A DNA stretch of 64,000 bases from an uncultured Bacillota bacterium (GTDB lineage Bacteria; Bacillota; Dehalobacteriia; UBA7702), in NCBI GenBank assembly GCA_934702375.1, contig CAKUYE010000010.1, positions 25,909-89,908 of the forward strand, in the 5' to 3' direction. Position 1 is the first letter of the stretch; the number at the start of each line of letters is the position of its first letter. Under the pieces are notes generated by a model that saw only the letters and a list, made by a program, of their open reading frames with translations, was not told where the DNA came from and made no database searches. The position numbers were made by a program, and so were the translations under genes. Below are positions 53,860-61,300 of this stretch, piece after piece.

Positions 53860-54967
53860 ATGCTGATGGATTTGAAACAAAATCTGTCCGAAATGAAACG
53901 CAGGCTGGCAGATCTGAGGGATGCACTTTGACTTGCCTGCCCTGAATGCAAAAATCAATGAATTGGAAGAAAAATCCGCCGCACCGGGCTTCTGGGATGA
54001 TCGCGATGCCGCCCAGGCAGTGCTCAGAGAAGCCACAACGCTAAAAGCCAAGGTAGACCGCTTTACCAAGGTGGAAGCTAAGGTAGAGGATGCCGAAGTG
54101 TACTGGGAACTGGCCGTGGAAGAAGACGATGAAAGTCTGGAACCGGAAATCTCCGCCCAGTGCCGGGATTGCGAAAAGGATGTGGATGCCCTGGAGCTGG
54201 ACACCCTCCTCAGCGGCAAATACGACAGTCACAACGCCATGCTCTCCATCCATGCCGGCAGCGGTGGGGTGGAAGCCCAGGATTGGGCCAATATGCTGTA
54301 CCGCATGTACACCCGCTATTGCGAACGCCACGGCTTTAAGGTGGAGCTCATTGATATGCTCCCCGGGGAAGAAGCCGGGATCAAGAGTGTGACCTTTGGC
54401 GTAGAGGGTCTCAATGCCTATGGCTACCTCAAGGCGGAAAAAGGGGTCCATCGTCTCGTGCGCATCTCGCCTTTTGATGCCGCCAAACGCCGCCACACCT
54501 CCTTTGCTTCTCTCGATGTTATCCCCCAGGTGGATTTTGACGATGAAATCGACCTCAAGGAAGATGATTACCGCAAGGATACCTTCCGGGCCAGCGGTGC
54601 CGGCGGGCAGCACATCAACAAAACGGACAGCGCCATCCGCCTAACCCACTATGAAACCGGTATTGTTGTCAGCTGCCAGGACGAACGCTCCCAGCATGCC
54701 AATTTGGATAAAGCCCTGCGCCTTTTAAAGGCCAAGCTTCTGGACCGCCAGCGGCAGCAGCAGGAGGATGAAATCAACGGTATCCGCGGCGAGCAGCAGG
54801 ATAACGGCTGGGGCAGCCAGATTCGTTCCTACGTTTTTGCCCCCTATAAAATGGTAAAAGACCACCGCACCTTAGTGGAGGTGGGCAATGTAGATGCCGT
54901 GATGGACGGCGAGCTGGATGAATTTATCTTCGGCTACCTGAAATCCACAGTCAATTCTCAAGAATAA
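53860..54967 (+). CDS. prfB: Peptide chain release factor 2, with programmed +1 frameshift
   Basis: RF2 of about 368 residues, which releases peptides at UGA and UAA. The gene is in two frames. The first starts at ATG 53860 (AAGGGGTGA site) and reads 23 codons to CTT-TGA-C at 53926-53932; the second continues at 53930 in the +1 frame to 54967. The slippery CTT TGA C and an upstream internal Shine-Dalgarno-like AGGG (53917-53920) are the classic autoregulatory RF2 frameshift. Functional motifs follow: stop-codon recognition in the SPF-type segment (ISPFDAAKRRHTSF) and the catalytic GGQ (ASGAGGQHINKTDSAIRL). Low RF2 favours frameshifting and so more RF2. Calling the gene only from an ATG inside the second frame would lose the N-terminus. 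Confidence 0.97.
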
Positions 54968-54973
54968 AAACCC

Positions 54974-55008
54974 GATGCTTCCGGAGAAAATGCCGGAAGC
55001 ATCTTTTT
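54974..55008 (+). terminator. Terminator after prfB
   Basis: Perfect 11-bp hairpin GATGCTTCCGG / CCGGAAGCATC with T5. Confidence 0.92.
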
Positions 55009-55026
55009 CGGAGCGGTTTTTCATTT

Positions 55027-55084
55027 CTTAAGGAAACTTTAAAATTTCCGTATTCAAAACTTAAGAAATATGGTGTACTATAAT
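55027..55084 (+). promoter_or_regulatory. Promoter region of the OmpR/His-kinase operon with repeat boxes
   Basis: A TATAAT at 55079-55084 lies 16 bp before the start codon. Upstream, CTTAAGGAAA (55027) and CTTAAGAAA (55060) are 33 bp apart on the same face of the helix, with a related CTTTAAAA 10 bp after the first. This is the arrangement expected of OmpR-family direct-repeat sites and suggests autoregulation. Confidence 0.5.
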
Positions 55085-55100
55085 GGTACGAGGTGAGAAC

Positions 55101-55781
55101 ATGAAGATTTTAGTAGTCGATGATGATAAGGAAATCGTAGAGAGTATCTCCATTTTTCTGAAAGGTGAAGGCTATGAGGTGCTAAAAGCCTACAACGGTC
55201 TGGATGCCCTGGAAATGCTGACGGAAAACGATGTTCAGCTGATGCTGCTGGATATCATGATGCCCAAGCTCGATGGCATTAAGACGTTGTTGAAATTGCG
55301 GGAGACTAAGAATATACCGGTGATTCTGATCTCCGCAAAATCCGAGGATGCCGATAAGATTTTCGGCCTTACGGCCGGCGCCGACGATTACATTACCAAG
55401 CCCTTTAACCCTTCGGAGCTGGTGGCTCGGGTTAAATCCCAGCTGCGGCGGTACACCTCCCTGGGTTCCATCGAAAGCCACAAGGAGGAAATCACCATCG
55501 ACGGCCTGACCCTCAATACCGAACGAAAAACCGTTACCGTAGACGGTGAACCGGTGCATCTTACACCCATTGAATACCGTATTCTGGAACTGATGTGCCG
55601 CAACCGGGGCAGGGTCTTTTCCGCCGAGGAAATCTATGAGCGGGTTTGGAATCAGGATGCTGTGGTGGGAGATAACACCATCGCCGTTCATATCCGCCAC
55701 ATTCGGGAAAAGACCGAGATCAACCCCAAGGAGCCGAAATACGTCAAGGTGGTATGGGGCATCGGCTATAAAATCGGATGA
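55101..55781 (+). CDS. OmpR/PhoB-family response regulator
   Basis: A 226-residue response regulator. The receiver has D8-D9, phospho-acceptor D51 in LLDIMMPKLDG, SAKSED and KPF (about 1-120). The C-terminal winged helix (about 130-226) ends with VWNQDAVVGDNTIAVHIRHIREKTEINPKEPKYVKVVWGIGYKIG, the classic OmpR family end. ATG 55101 with a GAGGTGA site is preferred; the upstream in-frame ATG at 55083 lies in the -10 element. It is the first gene of a two-gene operon with the histidine kinase 30 bp downstream. The signal is unknown. Confidence 0.95.
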   Translation: MKILVVDDDKEIVESISIFLKGEGYEVLKAYNGLDALEMLTENDVQLMLLDIMMPKLDGIKTLLKLRETKNIPVILISAKSEDADKIFGLTAGADDYITKPFNPSELVARVKSQLRRYTSLGSIESHKEEITIDGLTLNTERKTVTVDGEPVHLTPIEYRILELMCRNRGRVFSAEEIYERVWNQDAVVGDNTIAVHIRHIREKTEINPKEPKYVKVVWGIGYKIG

Positions 55782-55811
55782 GCCTTGAAAAAACATGACC
55801 GGGGGTGCAAT

Positions 55812-57839
55812 ATGAAAAAAATCTTATATTCGCCGTTGACCAAAGCTGCGGCGGTATTGCTTATCTGTTTCAGTGTGATCTATGGCTCTGTATTGGGGGC
55901 GCGCTTTGTTCAATCCGTGGAAGATCCGGATTTTATGTACGATTTTCAAGACTCCATGGCCAACAGCTCCTATGTGGGGGCGCTTCTGGAGCGGCCTCTG
56001 CACGCTGTTTATACCGCTTATGCCTATTACTATGAGGGGTCAGATGCCTCCAAGGACAATGGGGAAGAGTTTTCTTTGCCGTCGGGCTATATGGAAAGTC
56101 ACCTGCCCAAAGTAAAGAACGATCAGGTTTGGTATTATATCAAAATCAACGATGAAGTTTACAGCAACAATACCGCCCTGGATCCGGAATCCATCACCGC
56201 CGAGGAAAATTATTCCTACGGGACCCTGGCTCCCGACAGCGAGGTTACTTACGACTCTTCCGGGAATTACGCCGTTAACGGCATGGGCTATTTAAATGAT
56301 ATTTCCGAGATGTTTCATTCCCGGGATACCATTACCGTAGGGGCTGTTTTGACCCCGGAATATGCCCATACCCTGCAAACCCTTTGGCAAAAGCAGGCGT
56401 CTCAAACCCAAAATATTCTCATTACTCTGGGGATTCTGGCGGTGCTGACGTTGATATCGTTGGTGTATCTGCTCATTGCCTGCGGCCATCGGAAAAACGG
56501 GGAGCTGATGTGCTATCGGGGGGACCACCTTTGGCCGGAGCTGCGGCTGATTGCCTTCTTCTCTGTGGGCCTCATCGCTTTGGCTTTTGCTATGAACGTG
56601 ATTACGACCTGGCAAATCTCGGATATGCCGGAATATGCCTTTGTCGGTTTGGTGGATCTCGCTACCATTCTTGGCGGCTTGATCTGCCTGGGGATTCTTT
56701 TATCCCTTGTACGCAGTATAAAAATGGGCTTTTTCTTAAAGGACAGCCTGATCCTTCGCCTTTTGCGTTGGGCTTGGAATTTATGGAAAAAGCTGTGGCA
56801 GCGTTGTAAAACCGGCTTTGGCGAGGTAAAGCTTTTGCTGGCAAAAAAAAGCGGTTGGTTTTGGGGTGCGGCACTGTTGGGCTATACCTTTGTCATTTGC
56901 CTTTGCGGTATTTTTCTTGGCGGTTACGGCTCTGTATTCTTTTTCCTTGTGGCGATTCTGCTCTTTGGTGCAGCGGTATTTTTGTTGTCCCGAAAGGCTC
57001 GGGAATTGGATGAGCTGCGGAAAGGCGCCGCCGCCATTCGTAAGGGGGATCTCGGCTACCGCCTGCCGGAGCTGCGCTGTGCCGAATACCAAAAACTGGG
57101 CGAGGATCTGCAAGCCATTGGCGAAGGCCTGCAAAACTCCGTAAGCGAAAAGCTGAAGGCGGAGCGGATGAAAACAGAGCTGATCACCAATGTTTCCCAC
57201 GACCTCAAAACGCCCCTGACCTCCATGATCAACTACGTGCAGCTCCTTTCGGACTTGGAGCTTTCTCCCGAGGAAGCGGTTGACTACGTGAAAATTTTGG
57301 AGAAGAAAAGCCAGCGGCTGAAAACCTTGACCTCGGATCTTTTTGATATTGCCAAGGTTCAAAGCGGCAATGAGGATATTGCCATGGAGCCCATCGATAT
57401 TTCCCTGCTGGTGCAGCAAAGCTTAGGAGAACACGATGCCGAGATTCAAAAGGCGGAGTTGCCCTTCTGTGTTCAGATCGAAAAAGAGCTTTGTGTTCGT
57501 ACCGATGGACGAAAGATGTCTCGGGTTGTCGGCAATCTCATTGAAAATGCGCTGAAATATGCCATGGCTCATACCCGGGTATTTGTGACCGTGGCTGCCC
57601 GGGACGATGAAGTGATGCTGGAATTTAAAAATATTTCGGCCTATCCTTTGGACTTTGACCCCGAGGAGATCACCGACCGCTTTGTCCGCGGCGATCAATC
57701 CCGCAGCGAAGAGGGCAACGGCCTTGGCCTTGCCATTGCTAAAAGCTATACCGAAGCCTGCGGCGGTACCTTCCGCCTTTCCGTAGACGGCGACCTTTTT
57801 AAAGTTGTGATCCTCTTCCCTGCATATCAAGGAAAATAA
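55812..57839 (+). CDS. Polytopic sensor histidine kinase
   Basis: A 675-residue membrane sensor kinase. An N-terminal helix (about 10-30) is followed by an extracytoplasmic domain of about 170 residues and then several further membrane helices (near 196-215, 237-260, 270-295 and 350-400), an unusually rich membrane part for a PhoR-like kinase. A HAMP-like segment (KARELDELRKGAAAIRKGDL) precedes the dimerisation domain with the phospho-acceptor H463 in NVSHDLKTPLTSMINYV. ATP-binding N, G1 and G2 boxes follow (NLIENALKYA, GNGLGLAIAKSY). ATG 55812 has a GGGGGTG site; a TTG at 55785 would add nine residues. Partner of the OmpR-type regulator upstream. Confidence 0.93.
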   Translation: MKKILYSPLTKAAAVLLICFSVIYGSVLGARFVQSVEDPDFMYDFQDSMANSSYVGALLERPLHAVYTAYAYYYEGSDASKDNGEEFSLPSGYMESHLPKVKNDQVWYYIKINDEVYSNNTALDPESITAEENYSYGTLAPDSEVTYDSSGNYAVNGMGYLNDISEMFHSRDTITVGAVLTPEYAHTLQTLWQKQASQTQNILITLGILAVLTLISLVYLLIACGHRKNGELMCYRGDHLWPELRLIAFFSVGLIALAFAMNVITTWQISDMPEYAFVGLVDLATILGGLICLGILLSLVRSIKMGFFLKDSLILRLLRWAWNLWKKLWQRCKTGFGEVKLLLAKKSGWFWGAALLGYTFVICLCGIFLGGYGSVFFFLVAILLFGAAVFLLSRKARELDELRKGAAAIRKGDLGYRLPELRCAEYQKLGEDLQAIGEGLQNSVSEKLKAERMKTELITNVSHDLKTPLTSMINYVQLLSDLELSPEEAVDYVKILEKKSQRLKTLTSDLFDIAKVQSGNEDIAMEPIDISLLVQQSLGEHDAEIQKAELPFCVQIEKELCVRTDGRKMSRVVGNLIENALKYAMAHTRVFVTVAARDDEVMLEFKNISAYPLDFDPEEITDRFVRGDQSRSEEGNGLGLAIAKSYTEACGGTFRLSVDGDLFKVVILFPAYQGK

Positions 57840-57845
57840 AAACAG

Positions 57846-57878
57846 GACCTCTCTGTGATCCTAGCAGAGAGGTCTTTC
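57846..57878 (+). terminator. Terminator after the histidine kinase gene
   Basis: Perfect 10-bp hairpin GACCTCTCTG / CAGAGAGGTC, with a short T run. Confidence 0.8.
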
Positions 57879-57931
57879 CTATGCAGATTTTATGATAAAA
57901 ATTTAAACTATACAGAAACGTCGGGAGGGGG

Positions 57932-57937
57932 TATAAT
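57932..57937 (+). promoter_or_regulatory. -10 element of the second riboswitch transcript
   Basis: Perfect TATAAT, about 50 bp before the riboswitch core; the -35 (TATACA at 57909-57914) is weak. Confidence 0.6.
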
Positions 57938-57984
57938 TTGTATATGCACTAGTCAACGAAAAGTAGACATTTCAAAAGGGGAAA

Positions 57985-58235
57985 ATACCCCAACGGGATA
58001 AATCGCAAGATCGCCCAACCTGTAATGGGAAGGGCAGGGAGAGAAATTTTCCCTGTGGAAGCCGGTGTGAATCCGGTGCTTAACCGCTAGCCGTATTGCG
58101 AAAGTCTGTACAAGATAGGGCGAAAGCCGCCATTGTGGGAATCCATGAGAAGGTTGTGTACAGGTGCAGAGGGAATCCTCGAGATCGCTAAGCCGGAAGA
58201 CTTGATCCATGTGATAGAAAGAAGAATATCGATTT
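57985..58235 (+). promoter_or_regulatory. Second, divergent cobalamin riboswitch
   Basis: Core blocks are recognisable: GTGGAAGCCGGTGTGAATCC followed by GGTGCTTAACCGCTAGCCGTA, matching the GGAAG-CCGGTG-AATCC and GC-CCCGC-ACTGT blocks with changes in the second. A long variable arm follows, and then the B12 box form AAGCCGGAAGACTTGATCC at 58189-58207 (consensus GCCGGAAGACCTGCC). It differs strongly from the cobT riboswitch and precedes a terminator and the giant surface-protein gene. Ends are approximate. Confidence 0.8.
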
Positions 58236-58248
58236 TGTGGAAATAAGG

Positions 58249-58298
58249 CGGCCGCAAAGTTACGTTTTTTTAAATGTAGCTTTGCGGTCTTTTTTATT
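58249..58298 (+). terminator. Riboswitch-controlled terminator
   Basis: GCCGCAAAG-TAC paired with GTA-CTTTGCGG across a T-rich loop, followed by a T-rich run, 14 bp after the riboswitch. Probable OFF platform when cobalamin binds. Confidence 0.85.
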
Positions 58299-58382
58299 TT
58301 ATCGGTGCACAAAGTCCTTGCTGCGCACCGGGGTCTCAACGTCACTCATAGAATTTTTATCTGGAAAGGATGGAAAAGGATC

Positions 58383-61300
58383 ATGAACAGGAAACTTATC
58401 GTTCTGATCTCCGTGCTGATCAGCGTATTCGCTTTCAGCGCCGGTATTTTCGCTGCCGAACCCACCCCCTGGGACGGCACCGTAGATACCAGTTGGTACA
58501 GTACGGACAAAACAAGCTTTGAGCTTAATGATGCAAAGCAGCTTGCCGGGTTGGCAGTAATTGTCAACGGCACTGCGGAGGGAATCTCCAAAGATGATTT
58601 TACAGGAAAAACCGTTACCTTAACGGCGGATCTGGATCTTGGCGGCGTACAGGCAGCCGATGGCACCTGGAGCGGCAAAAGCTGGAACCGCATCGGCTAT
58701 GGTATCAATAGCTATACGGCTCCCGTCGGCTTTAACGGTACCTTTGACGGCAACGGCAAAGAGATTCGCAATCTCTATATGAACGTTTCCAGCACTTATC
58801 AGGGCCTCTTTGGTGCCATTGGGGAAAAAGCCGTGGTCCAAAAGGTCAATATCGCTTCCGGTTATGTGAAATCCACCCAAGGCAGTGTTGCCGGGGTGAT
58901 TGGTATGGCTGCAGACGGCGCTGCCGTTTACAATTGCTCTAACCGGGCGGAAATCACCGGTGGGAACTATGCCGCCGGGATCGTCGGCTATTTCTCCGGC
59001 TCCAAGTGCACCAACGGCAATGCTCTTACCTATACCGGCAGTGATCTGTGGAACTGCGTAAACTACGGTAAGATTACCTGTACCGCTACGTATGCCGGGG
59101 GTGTTTCCGGTTATTTTATCGGCGTAGCGAAAAACTGCTATAACCGCGGGGAAGTCATTGGGAAAGGCCAAGTTGGCGGCTTGCTCGGCTTTGCCGTCTT
59201 TGGTGGTAGTCAAAACGGTCACGGCGCAGCCTTGATCAACTGCTACAACGCCGGTAAAGTGACGGATGGCCTTGGTATTGCCGGCCGCGGTAAAGGACAG
59301 ACGTGGGTGAAAGGTGCCAATATCACCGCAAATAATACCTATTGGTTAAAGGGCACGGCAGAAAATTGCGCATTGGATCAAAGCAAAAAACCGATGACCG
59401 TTGCCGGTGCTTCGATTTGCGAATCCGAAGCCGATATTGATCTCGGCGCGGCTTATACCAAAGTGGATGGCAAGATCATGCTCAAATGGGAGCAAAAGGA
59501 CAGCAACGGCAACTATCAATACGATGCCGAAAAACAGGGTCTTGCCATAGATAACGTAAAAATCGCCAATGGCTCCATTGAAATTACCCTGAACAAGCTT
59601 CTTTCCTATACTCCGGTGTTTGCCAAGGATTTTGGGGTAAAAGTAACCAAGGAAGTTTCCGGCGAAGCCGCTGTCGATTATGACCTGGCTCTCACCGATT
59701 CTACCTTAGGGACAACGAATCAAGCCACGGTGCTTACGCTGAAATTCAAAAAGCTTCCCGGGGAATTTAAAGATTTCACCCTTCACTTTACCGTAAGCTT
59801 TAACGGCAAAGATACCAAGGCAGATCTTTTTGTTCCCATGAGCGTCCTCTGGACGGATTACGCCGCTACGGAGTTCGCCGGGGGCAGCGGTACCGTTGCC
59901 GATCCTTATCGCATCGAAACCGCGGAACAGCTTGCCAAATTGGCGGTGGATGCCCAAAAGGGCGAAAGCTATTCCGGAAAATATTTTAAACAGACGGCGG
60001 ATATTGACCTTACCCAGTCTACCGTTGCCGGCAACGGTGCCAAGCTCCATTGGGTTCCCATTAAGAGCTTTATGGGCAGCTTTGATGGCGACAATCATAA
60101 AATTTCCCATATGACGATTCGTTGGGATGACCCGGATAGTGCCTCTGTTGGGCTTTTTGGCCAGGTTTCCGGGGTTGGTGATTACGATATCCAGTGCAGC
60201 CGCCTCAACAATATCTATTTGGATGCGGTAGATATTAAGGTGGATTCCAATGAGATTAGCGGTGTTGTCGGTGCTTTGGCAGGGAGAACCTCTCGCAGCT
60301 ACATCCGCAACTGCCACGTTCTTTCCGGTGATATTACCGTAGAAGGGGCAAAACGCAGCTATGCCGGGGGTCTTGTAGGGCGTTTTCTCCCCAATGCCAA
60401 TGGCTACGGCGGTGAATTGACCCGCTACGTCATCGGCTGTTCCTCCGGGGCAAATGTCACGGCTCCGGGGATTGTTGGCGGCCTTATTGCCGGTGCCACC
60501 GATAATAGCTCCTATTCCGGCGGTGTTGTAAGAGGGAATGTCCTGATTAAGGATTGCTCTGTTACCGGTAATCTTACCAGCAACACCGTGGCTAGCGAGG
60601 GTATTTTAGGCGGTATTGTCGGTGATGCCCAGAGAAACCTTGATTTCCGGATGGAAAATTGCTACTTCGCCGGCTCCGCACAGTGCGGAACGGATATGTA
60701 CCATGTCGGCGGTCTTGTCGGGAGCAGCGCTGCCGATGCCACCTATACCACCAACACTGTCTATGAAAATAACGCTGTGCTCTGCGATAAGATTACCGGT
60801 TCCATGAAAGCCGGTTATTCCGCCGGCCGTGTTGGCGGTGTTGCCAGCACCAATGGGGAAAATCTTCCCGTTGTTTTCAAAAACAACTATGTTCTCGATA
60901 CCATGTATCTTCTTACCATGGTGATTCCCGGAGATGGTGGCGATAACTACACCGGTACGGCCAAAACCGCTGGGGACTTTGCCGAACAGACTACCTGGGA
61001 TGCTCTCCATTTCGATATGAGCGAATCCGGTCTTTGGACTTGGGATGCTGCTACAAAACGCCCGGTGCTCAAAGGGGTTTCCGGTGATTTCAAGGCCGTT
61101 TACGGCATTGAATTCTTTGAACAGCCGGTAGACGGCACCGTCTACGGCAACCGTGCAACCACCTTCTATGTGGAATCTGCCGGCGGCTGCGGCGAGCATA
61201 CCTATCAGTGGCAGCTCAGTGCTGACCAGGGGGCTACCTGGATTACTCCTCTTACCGTAAAAGCCAAAGAGCGCGTTTTTGAATATCAGGCTCCGGTGTC

